Of a DNA stretch of 64,000 nt, positions 35,883 to 44,199 are shown one piece after another. Position 1 is the first letter of the stretch. The number at the start of each line of letters is the position of its first letter. Source of the DNA: Njordibacter sp937773555 (lineage in GTDB: Bacteria; Pseudomonadota; Gammaproteobacteria; Pseudomonadales; Balneatricaceae); NCBI RefSeq assembly GCF_047730085.1, contig NZ_CP159830.1, positions 434,001 through 498,000 of the forward strand, written 5' to 3'. The notes beneath the pieces were generated by a model that was not told the DNA's origin, did no database searches, and worked only from the letters and a program-made list of their open reading frames with translations. Made by a program: the position numbers and the translations under genes.

Positions 35883-36484
35883 TAGCTGTTGCTAAACAAT
35901 CAGGCTTTACACTATTAGAAATGCTACTGAGTACTGGCCTTGCTGCCTTAATAATGCTTGCCATAACCGCCAGTTTACTGCAGTTCAATCAACATAAGCT
36001 GTTGGCTCAAGTGGTCGTTCAAACTCAATCTCAGGACCAGCTGGCAGTTGCCCAAGTGCGCAGTGATTGGCGCGATTTATGTGGGTCTGGTGTTATTTCA
36101 GGTACAGCTCATACCCTCTCAATAATGCGCCTATACCATGGGCGTTGTGTTAACTATGATTATGCTTATGGTGCTGGTGGGCAAAGCCTCACAAGGCGAA
36201 GGGCTGGCGGTCGCAGCAGCAGTTTTTTAGCACAGGTAGATTCATTCCATCTTTCTTTCGGAGTGGATACTAATCAAGACTGCGTGATTGATCAGTGGCA
36301 CTCAAGCTACGAAATAGGTGAATTTATTAAATTGCACCAAGTGAGGGTTAACTTGGAGCTAAGAATACCAGCCAGCAAACAGCTAAGAGCTGGAAAAACT
36401 AGCCAGTGGTTATGGCATCAAGATGATGATGTTGTGCTGCATGTGGTTAACTTTATCTGGCGGGCAGTTAATGTGTGCAGCTAA
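35855..36484 (+). CDS. pilW: Type IV pilus minor pilin, PilW type
   Basis: A 209-aa prepilin with the motif SG-FTLLEMLLSTGLAALIML and glutamate +5. The central region is short compared with the 250-400 aa PilW proteins of pseudomonads. A stretch with VDTNQDCVIDQW may be a calcium-type loop, but this is a guess. It overlaps its neighbours on both sides, so it is coupled in the pilin operon. Confidence 0.78.
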   Translation: MHIPRNRALIAVAKQSGFTLLEMLLSTGLAALIMLAITASLLQFNQHKLLAQVVVQTQSQDQLAVAQVRSDWRDLCGSGVISGTAHTLSIMRLYHGRCVNYDYAYGAGGQSLTRRRAGGRSSSFLAQVDSFHLSFGVDTNQDCVIDQWHSSYEIGEFIKLHQVRVNLELRIPASKQLRAGKTSQWLWHQDDDVVLHVVNFIWRAVNVCS

Positions 36485-36716
36485 ACGCACGAGCTCCCCC
36501 CAGGCTCTGCGGCTGACGCCAAAGAGGAATCAAAAGGGGTGGTTATTGTTGGCTGTATTGATGGTTATATTTCTGATTGCCCTAGGTGTGGTGATGTTGA
36601 TGTCGCAAGCGCAGTTGAGTCTGCGAAGTGTTAGGCAAGGGCATCAAACCATACAGGTGAGGATTAACCAATGGCCACCTTTACTCAATAATAGGAGGTA
36701 TGTCGATGCGCAATAA
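36471..36716 (+). CDS. Minimal PilX-like minor pilin (81 aa)
   Basis: The position between pilW and pilE and the motif QKG-WLLLAVLMVIFLIALG, lacking glutamate at +5, fit PilX/GspK-type minor pilins. The product ends 81 residues from the start, soon after the N-terminal helix (LRSVRQGHQTIQVRINQW), with no globular domain; PilX is normally well over 150 aa. It may be a 3'-deleted remnant or a truly minimal pilin. It overlaps pilW by 14 bp and reaches into pilE. Confidence 0.55.
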   Translation: MCAAKRTSSPQALRLTPKRNQKGWLLLAVLMVIFLIALGVVMLMSQAQLSLRSVRQGHQTIQVRINQWPPLLNNRRYVDAQ

Positions 36717-37107
36717 CACGCAAGGCTTTAGCCTGATGGAACTGTTGTTAGTTTTGGCGTTGGTCAGTACGATCTTATCCTTAGTAGTGCCCTCATGGCG
36801 ACAACATCAGTTGTCTGTAGGCCGTCAACAGGCTTGGTTGCAGTTGCAACGCATTAGTTTGCAGCAGCAAATGTGGCATATTCAACACGGTGATTATTTT
36901 GCAGACATCGGATTAGCAATCAAGCCTGCTGAGCAGGTCCGGTATCGTTATCAAGTGCAGCTCACAGAAACAGGTTTTCTACTCTCAGCAACAGTAAATG
37001 CTAATGGGCCGCAACGTCATGACGCATTCTGTTGGCGTCTCACACTATCAGATACTGGCGAAATGAAAAGTCTTAGTAAAGGGGGTGGAATCCAGCACTG
37101 CAAGTGA
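36706..37107 (+). CDS. pilE: Type IV pilin-like protein, PilE type
   Basis: A 133-aa prepilin with a seven-residue leader and the motif QG-FSLMELLLVLALVSTIL (glutamate +5), then WLQLQRISLQQQMWHIQHGDYF and two C-terminal-half cysteines (FCWR, HCK). AGGAGG at 36693-36698 fits the ATG at 36706 better than the ATG at 36700. It is the last gene of the cluster; pilY1, normally between pilX and pilE, is missing. nadE follows. Confidence 0.82.
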   Translation: MRNNTQGFSLMELLLVLALVSTILSLVVPSWRQHQLSVGRQQAWLQLQRISLQQQMWHIQHGDYFADIGLAIKPAEQVRYRYQVQLTETGFLLSATVNANGPQRHDAFCWRLTLSDTGEMKSLSKGGGIQHCK

Positions 37108-37168
37108 GCACTTTGATGATGATATGGGTTACCATGGTTTTTTATTACTAGCAGCTTGGACTAACTTC

Positions 37169-38014
37169 ATGAGCGCGTCGCAACAGCATAAGATTATTGC
37201 AGCACTGCACACCCTACCTTTCATCGACATTGATGCCGAAGTGGCCAAGCGCGTTGAGTTTCTGAAGCAAAGTTTAACCACTGCTGGTGCTAAGGCACTG
37301 GTGTTAGGTTTATCGGGCGGTGTTGACTCAACTACGGCAGGTAAACTGGCACAAATGGCGTGTGATCAGTTAAACCAGCAGCATCATACGCAAGAGTATC
37401 AATTTGTTGCTGTGCGTTTGCCCTACGGAGTGCAAGCCGATGAAAGTGATGCGCAGTTAGCTTTGGAGTTTATTCAACCCAGCCATCGAATGGAGATTAA
37501 CATAGAGGCCATGGTGAAGGGTTTAGACTTGGCTTCTGAGCCGTTAATTGAATGGCTTAAGCCAAGTGTTAATAAGCTAGATTTCTCTCGGGGCAATAAC
37601 AAAGCGCGAGCCAGAATGAGCAGTCAATACTTCGTAGCAAGCTTACTCAATGGGCTTGTTATTGGCACTGATCATGGTGCTGAGGCCGTTACTGGGTTTT
37701 TTACTAAACACGGTGATGGTGCGTGTGACATTGCGCCCTTGTTTGGCTTAAATAAACGCCAGGTTCGCAGTTTGGCCGCCCATGTGGGTGCACCCGATTG
37801 TCTAGTATACAAAGTCCCCACGGCAGATTTAGAAGAAAATAATCCACAGCAAGCTGACGAGGAATCGTTAGGAGTTACTTATGATCAAATAGATGATTAT
37901 TTAGAAGGAAAGGTGATTTCTAAGGAAGCTCAGAAGATACTAGAGCAGCGCTATCGCGAAACAGAGCATAAACGACAAGGCCCAGTCACACTCTACTGTA
38001 ACTGGGATGTATAA
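37169..38014 (+). CDS. nadE: Ammonia-dependent NAD+ synthetase
   Basis: A 281-aa enzyme that amidates nicotinate adenine dinucleotide with ammonia. It has the PP-loop LGLSGGVDSTTAGKLAQ, GTDHGAEAVTGFFTKHGDG and the C-terminal ADLEENNPQQADEESLGV. There is no glutaminase domain. I chose MSASQQHKII (37169) because it gives the normal length for this form; upstream in-frame starts overlap pilE. It is convergent with bamD, 7 bp apart. Confidence 0.95.
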   Translation: MSASQQHKIIAALHTLPFIDIDAEVAKRVEFLKQSLTTAGAKALVLGLSGGVDSTTAGKLAQMACDQLNQQHHTQEYQFVAVRLPYGVQADESDAQLALEFIQPSHRMEINIEAMVKGLDLASEPLIEWLKPSVNKLDFSRGNNKARARMSSQYFVASLLNGLVIGTDHGAEAVTGFFTKHGDGACDIAPLFGLNKRQVRSLAAHVGAPDCLVYKVPTADLEENNPQQADEESLGVTYDQIDDYLEGKVISKEAQKILEQRYRETEHKRQGPVTLYCNWDV

Positions 38015-38021
38015 CAGGCTA

Positions 38022-38873
38022 TTATTCAAATAAGTCGAATGTTAGCCGTTTAAACCAAGATCGTTGCTCGAAGACGTCTTGTGACTCGTCTATCGCAGCT
38101 TCATTAGCTGAGCTGGGATCACCAAAGTTGGCCGCTAATACTTGCTGAGCGTTGCTGGCATTATCTAATAACCCCAATTCTGTATAAGCCTGTACCATAA
38201 CCTTCAAAGCGTCTTCTACTGCTGGCGTAAGTTGGTAATTTTCCACCACGTATTTGCCTCGGTTTGCCGCCGCTAGCCAGGCATTGCGAGAAAGGTAGTA
38301 GTTGGCTACATGAATTTCGTGTTTAGCCAGTAAGTTTCGTAGATAAACCATCCGTACCCGAGAATCTGCAGCGTATTCGCTATTTGGAAAGCGGCTGAGT
38401 AATGTTGAAAAATCAGTAAAGGAGTCTCGCGCCGCACCAGGGTCTTTTTTCGCCTTGTCAGTGCCAAGATATTGATCAAACGCACCCACATTTTCTTCAA
38501 AAGCGGTTAGGCCCTTTAAATAGTATGCATAGTCCACGTGTTCGTGGTCTGGATGTAAACGGATAAAACGAGAAGCTGCTGTTTTTGCAGCTGTGGGCTG
38601 GCTGCTGCGATAGTAAGCGTAAACTAACTCAAGTTGGGCTTGCTCAGAATAACGCCCATAGGGATAGCGAGCTTCCATTGCTTCTAAATCTGCTATGGCT
38701 GGCCGGTAGTTGCCATCTTCCAGCTTCACCATAGCGCTTGCATATAGTTCTGCTTCTGGTTTTACGTCTTCAATTACGGGCTCAGTGCTAGTGCTAGAGC
38801 ATGCGCTAAGCATTAAACTGATGATTATAATTAAGGGGATACGAAGGAAGTGGTTTAAAGTCTTGTGTTGCAT
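38022..38873 (-). CDS. bamD: Outer-membrane assembly lipoprotein BamD
   Basis: A 283-aa lipoprotein of the BAM complex, which folds beta-barrels in the outer membrane. The signal peptide ends in the lipobox LSAC, followed by TPR-type repeats (YRPAIADLEAMEARYPYGRY, GLTAFEENVGAFDQYL, FSTLLSRFPNSEYAADSRVR). The ATG at 38873 gives a compact signal peptide; an in-frame start 14 codons upstream is unlikely. It is divergent from rluD, a standard arrangement. Confidence 0.95.
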   Translation of the reverse strand: MQHKTLNHFLRIPLIIIISLMLSACSSTSTEPVIEDVKPEAELYASAMVKLEDGNYRPAIADLEAMEARYPYGRYSEQAQLELVYAYYRSSQPTAAKTAASRFIRLHPDHEHVDYAYYLKGLTAFEENVGAFDQYLGTDKAKKDPGAARDSFTDFSTLLSRFPNSEYAADSRVRMVYLRNLLAKHEIHVANYYLSRNAWLAAANRGKYVVENYQLTPAVEDALKVMVQAYTELGLLDNASNAQQVLAANFGDPSSANEAAIDESQDVFEQRSWFKRLTFDLFE

Positions 38874-39006
38874 AGTGTTTAAGTTGCCTGTTGCAAAGAG
38901 TTTGGAGTATATCATTGTCTATTGAGCAGCGTAATTGCTCGGAAATACTGTACAATAGACTCTAGTTTAATATGCTAGTTCAACTAGCGCCAACGAAAGT
39001 CTTAAC

Positions 39007-39978
39007 ATGCACGAAACTATTTCCCTCCAAGCGCAAGTCGACCCAGAATGGGCAGGCATGCGTGTTGACCAAATTGCCGCAGTGGCATTTCCTGATTACT
39101 CGCGCTCACGCTTAAAAAAGTGGATTGAAGAAGGCGATATTCTCGTCAATGGCGAGCAGCTTCGGCCTAGAGAAAAACTCTACGGTGGTGAAAAGATCAC
39201 CTTAGAATGTAAAATTGAAATTCAAGAGCGGTGGCAGCCTGAACCTATCGATATTGATATTGTTTATGAAGATGATCATATCCTGATCATTAACAAAGCT
39301 GCAGGGCTAGTAGTCCATCCAGCAGCTGGCCACCATGGTGGCACCTTGTTAAATGCCTTATTACACCACTGTCCGCAGCTTAATGGCGTTCCTCGAGCCG
39401 GTATTGTCCATCGCCTAGACAAAGATACTACGGGGTTGATGGTGGTTGCTAAAACCCTTCCTGCTCAAACTGCGTTGGTGGCTCAGTTGCAAGATCGTAG
39501 CATGGGCCGCGAGTATGAAGCAGTTGTTCAGGGTGTACTTACAGGGGGTGGTACGGTAGATGAACCTATGGGGCGCCATAGCCGCAATCGTTTAAAAATG
39601 GCAGTGTCGGCAGTTGGTAAAGAAGCCATTACTCACTTTAGAGTGCTCCGTCGTTTTCGGGCTCATACTCATATTCGCTTGAAATTGGAAACGGGTCGCA
39701 CCCACCAAATTCGTGTACATATGACGCATATTAACTACCCATTACAGGGGGACCCTCTTTATGGTGGCCGGCAGAGGTTACCTAAAGGTTGCGAAGAAGA
39801 GTTTTTGGATAGTTTGCGTGCTTTTAAGCGTCAAGCACTTCATGCCAAGCGGTTAGAGCTAATGCACCCCATTACCCATGAAGATATGGAGTGGGAAGTA
39901 GATTTGCCAGATGATATGGTCGACTTACTGAAGCACCTTGTCACTGATACTAAGCTCAACCCTCACTCGCGTCTCTAA
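39007..39978 (+). CDS. rluD: 23S rRNA pseudouridine synthase D
   Basis: A 323-aa pseudouridine synthase that modifies helix 69 of 23S rRNA. It has an N-terminal S4 domain (RVDQIAAVAFPDYSRSRLKK), catalytic motif GIVHRLDKDTTGLMVVAK with the nucleophilic aspartate, and TGRTHQIRVHM. It is divergent from bamD and its TAATG stop/start overlap couples it to the next gene. Confidence 0.96.
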   Translation: MHETISLQAQVDPEWAGMRVDQIAAVAFPDYSRSRLKKWIEEGDILVNGEQLRPREKLYGGEKITLECKIEIQERWQPEPIDIDIVYEDDHILIINKAAGLVVHPAAGHHGGTLLNALLHHCPQLNGVPRAGIVHRLDKDTTGLMVVAKTLPAQTALVAQLQDRSMGREYEAVVQGVLTGGGTVDEPMGRHSRNRLKMAVSAVGKEAITHFRVLRRFRAHTHIRLKLETGRTHQIRVHMTHINYPLQGDPLYGGRQRLPKGCEEEFLDSLRAFKRQALHAKRLELMHPITHEDMEWEVDLPDDMVDLLKHLVTDTKLNPHSRL

Positions 39979-40736
39979 TGAATTACCCGGGCCAGCCTTC
40001 GTGTTACTTAACACCAGACTGGCCTGCGCCAGCCAATATCCGCGCAATATCGACTTGCCGTGATTTAAAGGCCAATGAGCCAGTTATTGGCTTAGCGGGG
40101 TTTAATTTGGCACGGCACGTGCAAGACTGCCCGCAGCGTGTGGCGCGGCATCGTCTTCAATTACAGCAAGACCTTGGCCTAGAGCGCCAACCTTTTTGGC
40201 TTAATCAAACCCACTCTTCAAAGCTATTAAGCTTACCTGCAAAAGCTGGGTTGTATGATTGTGATGGTAGCTTTACGCAAACCAAAAACTGGCCATGTGT
40301 AGTAATGAGTGCTGATTGTTTGCCAGTGCTGTTATGCAATGCTAAGGGCACGCAAGTTGCTGCGGTTCATGCCGGCTGGCAGGGGCTAGCCAAAGGTATT
40401 CTCAGCAAAGCGGTATCGCAGTTTCCAGATCCTACTGACGTTATAGTGTGGCTTGGCCCAGCCATTGGCCCAGATGCCTTCGAAGTTGGGCCAGATGTAC
40501 TTCATGCTTTTGGTGCTGATGTTTCCAGTAGCTGCAAAGAATTCACGGCCATTCCTGCAAAGCCTCAAAAGTGGTTAGGTAATCTATATGCTTTGGCTCG
40601 TAAAGAGCTAGTGGGGCTGGGTGTCACTAAGGTCTTTGGCGGTGAATATTGCACCCTGTCGGCTGCAGATCGTTTCTATTCTCATCGCCGTGACCCAGCA
40701 AGTGGGCGCATGGCTAGTCTTATTTGGATAGTTTAG
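39978..40736 (+). CDS. pgeF: Purine nucleoside phosphorylase/peptidoglycan editing factor, YfiH family
   Basis: A 252-aa multicopper-oxidoreductase-like protein of the LACC1/YfiH family. Zinc ligands are visible in NQTHSS, SADCLPVLL and AVHAGWQGL. Family members show purine nucleoside phosphorylase and adenosine deaminase activity, and E. coli YfiH corrects misincorporated amino acids in peptidoglycan precursors. The start overlaps the rluD stop by one base; this order (bamD/rluD-yfiH-clpB) is common. Confidence 0.92.
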   Translation: MNYPGQPSCYLTPDWPAPANIRAISTCRDLKANEPVIGLAGFNLARHVQDCPQRVARHRLQLQQDLGLERQPFWLNQTHSSKLLSLPAKAGLYDCDGSFTQTKNWPCVVMSADCLPVLLCNAKGTQVAAVHAGWQGLAKGILSKAVSQFPDPTDVIVWLGPAIGPDAFEVGPDVLHAFGADVSSSCKEFTAIPAKPQKWLGNLYALARKELVGLGVTKVFGGEYCTLSAADRFYSHRRDPASGRMASLIWIV

Positions 40737-40763
40737 GCTTTCCTAATGTTTTAGTGTTTATCA

Positions 40764-40790
40764 CTTGAAAACGCAGACCCAAGACCCCAC
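40764..40790 (+). promoter_or_regulatory. Sigma-32-type heat-shock promoter of clpB
   Basis: CTTGAAA at 40764-40770 and CCCCA at 40785-40789 (in CCCCACTTAT) are separated by 14 bp. This is close to the consensus CTTGAAA-N(13-15)-CCCCATNT. It lies 80 bp before the clpB ATG. Heat-shock control by RpoH is inferred. Confidence 0.8.
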
Positions 40791-40870
40791 TTATCCATAA
40801 GAAGTTAATCACTGTGTTACCTTATTCAGACATCTGTGAATATCGCCGACGAGTTTTATTGAGGTTTATT

Positions 40871-43456
40871 ATGCGTTTTGAAAAACTCACCAATCGTTTA
40901 CAAGAAGCCATGGGCGAAGCCCAATCTTTGGCCCTTTCTTTAGACCACCAATTTATTGAGCCTGAGCACATGCTCAGTGCTTTACTGCAGCAGCAGGGGG
41001 GCTCAGCACAATCTTTATTAGTTCAGGCGGGGGCAGATATGCCCATGTTACAAACTAAGCTAAGTCAGCGTTTAAATAATATGGCCAAAGTGGCTAACGA
41101 CAGTGGCGACGTGCACTTTGGTAATGGCTTGTCGCGGCTTTTTAACTTAGCTGAAAAGGCTGCTGGAAAACTCGGGGATCAATTTATTTCCAGTGAGCAA
41201 TTGATTGTGGCCTTGGTGCAAGACAAAAACGGTGTAGGTGGTTTGTTGGCAAAAGCTGGTGTGAAAGCTATTAAGCTCACTCAGGCTATAGATAAGCTGC
41301 GAGGTGGTGACAAAGTGGACAGCCAAGGTGCAGAAGAGGAACGTCAGGCGTTGGATAAATTCACCATTAACCTTACGCAGCGTGCTGAAGCTGGCAAGCT
41401 AGACCCTGTTATTGGTCGTGATGATGAGATTCGCCGTGCCATTCAAGTGTTGCAGCGTCGAACTAAAAATAACCCGGTGTTAATAGGTGAACCAGGGGTA
41501 GGTAAAACAGCTATCGTAGAAGGTTTGGCTCAGCGCATTGTCAATGGTGAAGTGCCAGAAGGTTTAATTGGTAAACAAGTGTTGTCTTTGGATATGGGTG
41601 CACTTATTGCTGGTGCAAAATATCGTGGAGAATTTGAAGAGCGCCTTAAGAGTGTCCTCAATGAGCTGAGTAAACAAGAAGGTAACGTCATCTTGTTTAT
41701 TGACGAAATTCATACCATGGTAGGTGCAGGTAAAGGCGAAGGCGCAATGGATGCTGGCAACATGCTGAAGCCGGCCCTTGCTCGGGGAGAGTTGCATTGT
41801 TTGGGAGCCACTACCTTAGATGAATACCGTAAGTACATTGAAAAAGATGCTGCTCTTGAGCGTCGTTTCCAAAAAGTATTTGTAGGTGAGCCTACCGAAC
41901 AAGCCACTATTGCAATATTACGTGGGTTAAAAGAACGTTATGAATTACACCATGGTGTAGACATCACTGACTCTGCCATTATTGCGGCCGCACGATTGTC
42001 TCAACGCTATATTACTGATCGCCAGTTACCAGATAAAGCCATTGATTTAATCGATGAAGCAGGAAGCCGAATTCGAATGGAAATGGACTCCAAGCCTGAA
42101 GTAATGGATAAGCTTGAGCGTCATATGATTCAGTTGAAGATTGAGCGTGAAGCGCTGAGAAAAGAAACAGATAAAGCGGCTACTGCCCGTTTGAAAGGCT
42201 TAGAAGACGAATTGGCTCAGCAAGAAAAAGAATTTGCTGACTTACTTGAAATTTGGAATGCCGAAAAGGCTTCTGTCTATGGTGTGCAAAAGGTTAAGGA
42301 AGAACTAGAAGTGGCACGACAAGAGTTAGAAGTCGCCCGTCGTAATAGTAATTTGGGGAGAATGTCTGAACTGCAGTATGGAACTATTCCAGATCTAGAA
42401 AAACAACTAGAAGCAGCTCATGAGGCTGAAGGTTTAGAAACTACGCTATTGCGCAGCAAGGTAGGTGAAGAAGAAATTGCTGAAGTGGTGAGCATGTGGA
42501 CCGGTATCCCTGTGAGGCGCATGTTGGCAGGTGAGCGAGAGAAACTTTTGAACATGGAGGACGCTTTACACCATCAAGTTATTGGCCAATCTGAAGCCGT
42601 GTCTAGCGTTTCCAATGCTGTGCGCCGCTCACGTTCTGGTTTGGCTGACCCAAATCGCCCTAATGGGTCTTTTCTATTCCTTGGGCCAACGGGTGTAGGA
42701 AAAACGCAATTATGTAAATCTTTAGCGACCTTCTTGTTCGATACAGAGCAAGCTCTGGTGCGTATCGATATGTCTGAGTTTATGGAAAAACACTCAATAG
42801 CTCGGCTTATTGGTGCCCCGCCAGGTTATGTTGGGTATGAAGAAGGTGGTTATTTAACAGAGGCGGTTCGTCGCAGGCCTTATTCAGTGTTGTTGCTAGA
42901 TGAAGTTGAAAAGGCTCACCCTGATGTGTTCAATATCTTGTTGCAGGTGCTAGAGGATGGCCGACTTACGGATGGCCAAGGTCGTACTGTAGACTTCCGT
43001 AATACAGTGATTGTGATGACCTCAAACATGGGTTCGGATGTGATCCAAACCATGCCTGATGAAAGTCAGTACGAAGAAATGCGCACAGCAGTGCTAGATA
43101 TAGTGGGCGCTCACTTTAGACCAGAATTACTCAACCGCATCGATGAGCTGGTGGTGTTCCACCCCTTAGGAAAAGAGCATGTCCGAGAAATAGCAGATAT
43201 CCAGTTATTAAGGCTGCATGAACGGCTACAGGAGCACGAGTTAAGCCTCCAGCTGACAACTGCGGCTAAAAATTTGCTGGTGGAAGAGGGTTTTGATCCG
43301 GTCTATGGAGCCAGACCCCTAAAGCGCGCAATTCAGCGTAATTTAGAAAACCCCCTAGCTCAGGAGTTGTTAGCTGGCAATTTTTTGCCCGGGCAAATTA
43401 TTGTGGTTGATGTGAAAGGTTCCAAGTTGACCTTTGGGTTGCCTACCAAGCACTAG
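40871..43456 (+). CDS. clpB: ATP-dependent disaggregase ClpB
   Basis: An 861-aa AAA+ chaperone that dissolves protein aggregates with DnaK. It has an N-terminal Clp repeat domain, AAA-1 with Walker A GEPGVGKT, a coiled-coil middle domain (about residues 400-520, rich in E, K and R), and AAA-2 with GPTGVGKT. The arginine-rich GARPLKRAIQR sensor lies near the C-terminus. The ATG at 40871 (MRFEKLTNRLQEA), with GAGG upstream, is preferred to the start 19 codons earlier. A heat-shock promoter precedes it. Confidence 0.97.
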   Translation: MRFEKLTNRLQEAMGEAQSLALSLDHQFIEPEHMLSALLQQQGGSAQSLLVQAGADMPMLQTKLSQRLNNMAKVANDSGDVHFGNGLSRLFNLAEKAAGKLGDQFISSEQLIVALVQDKNGVGGLLAKAGVKAIKLTQAIDKLRGGDKVDSQGAEEERQALDKFTINLTQRAEAGKLDPVIGRDDEIRRAIQVLQRRTKNNPVLIGEPGVGKTAIVEGLAQRIVNGEVPEGLIGKQVLSLDMGALIAGAKYRGEFEERLKSVLNELSKQEGNVILFIDEIHTMVGAGKGEGAMDAGNMLKPALARGELHCLGATTLDEYRKYIEKDAALERRFQKVFVGEPTEQATIAILRGLKERYELHHGVDITDSAIIAAARLSQRYITDRQLPDKAIDLIDEAGSRIRMEMDSKPEVMDKLERHMIQLKIEREALRKETDKAATARLKGLEDELAQQEKEFADLLEIWNAEKASVYGVQKVKEELEVARQELEVARRNSNLGRMSELQYGTIPDLEKQLEAAHEAEGLETTLLRSKVGEEEIAEVVSMWTGIPVRRMLAGEREKLLNMEDALHHQVIGQSEAVSSVSNAVRRSRSGLADPNRPNGSFLFLGPTGVGKTQLCKSLATFLFDTEQALVRIDMSEFMEKHSIARLIGAPPGYVGYEEGGYLTEAVRRRPYSVLLLDEVEKAHPDVFNILLQVLEDGRLTDGQGRTVDFRNTVIVMTSNMGSDVIQTMPDESQYEEMRTAVLDIVGAHFRPELLNRIDELVVFHPLGKEHVREIADIQLLRLHERLQEHELSLQLTTAAKNLLVEEGFDPVYGARPLKRAIQRNLENPLAQELLAGNFLPGQIIVVDVKGSKLTFGLPTKH

Positions 43457-43486
43457 TCTTGCCACTTTAATCGGTAGCTAGCTATT

Positions 43487-43516
43487 AAAAAGGCATTGTT
43501 TAATACAGTGCCTTTT
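43487..43516. terminator. Bidirectional terminator clpB / 88-aa gene
   Basis: AAAAGGCATTG pairs with CAGTGCCTTTT (one G-T pair). It ends the clpB transcript and also covers the 3' end of the convergent small gene. Confidence 0.75.
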
Positions 43517-43766
43517 CATCCCTAACAACTTCTCGCAAAACTTGTAAAAATAGCCGGTCTGCATCACTATGCTCGGCATAAATTTTCACGTTGGTGGTGT
43601 CTGATATTTTTTGAGCAATAATAGCGTCTGCGTTATCTTCATCAATTAATTCGCGCGCGATGGCTAAAGAGTGAGGGATAATATCGGGCTCAACAAAGAT
43701 TTTTTTTAGGAAAATACGCAACTCTTCAATCACTCGCTCACGATTTCGTAACTCTAAACTAGACAT
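43500..43766 (-). CDS. Small conserved-looking protein of unknown function (88 aa)
   Basis: I do not recognise this protein. It is acidic and mostly helical (LRNRERVIEELRIFLKKIF, ELIDEDNADAIIAQKI), with no signal peptide or membrane segment. The ATG at 43766 follows GGGGGTG at short distance; a GTG two codons upstream is also possible. It is convergent with clpB and its own 3' end lies in the shared terminator. Codon use looks like that of the neighbours, so I think it is real. Confidence 0.6.
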   Translation of the reverse strand: MSSLELRNRERVIEELRIFLKKIFVEPDIIPHSLAIARELIDEDNADAIIAQKISDTTNVKIYAEHSDADRLFLQVLREVVRDEKALY

Positions 43767-44199
43767 AAACACCCCCCAAGCTAAACGTTTTGCTATTTTC
43801 CAATCACTATACCACCAAACGTTTGTATCAGGTTTGAAAAAGCACCGAAGAATTTTATCAATTTATAATAAATTAACCCCTGTTTTTTGCTTAAGCTATT
43901 GAATTACGGGCCTTGGCGTGTGAAAATTATTCCTTTAGGTTGATGCACATGTCGCTCAGGTGATCCCTGGCGTTTGTGATACGGTAAGCAGTACCCTTTC
44001 GCTTGTCTGCCCTGAGTTCTACGCACGTTGCAACCCGACAATGCCTGATCTCCGAGCGTCACCACTATAGGCACATTGGTGCCTGCACGATATTGCGGTC
44101 TGGCTACAAGCGCTGCCCGTGATTCTTCGATGGTTACATGAGATAGATCTCAGACAAATAATAATCGCTTCGTTTAGAATGCGGTGAGAGGATAATACA
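43767..44199. other. 433-bp gap before ilvI with a decayed open frame
   Basis: No complete gene is seen. On the minus strand, 43904-44149 is an open frame of 81 codons without a plausible start (RAALVARPQYRAGTNVPIVV and following). In part of the same stretch an overlapping frame (RKGTAYRITNARDHLSDMC) also reads like protein. This suggests a relic with a frameshift. I cannot name a family. The right end must contain the ilvI promoter; GAGAGG at 44186 is the ilvI ribosome-binding site. Confidence 0.4.

Noticed and set aside
43773..44199. An attenuator or riboswitch for ilvIH
   Set aside because: I found no leader peptide rich in branched-chain codons and no recognisable aptamer.
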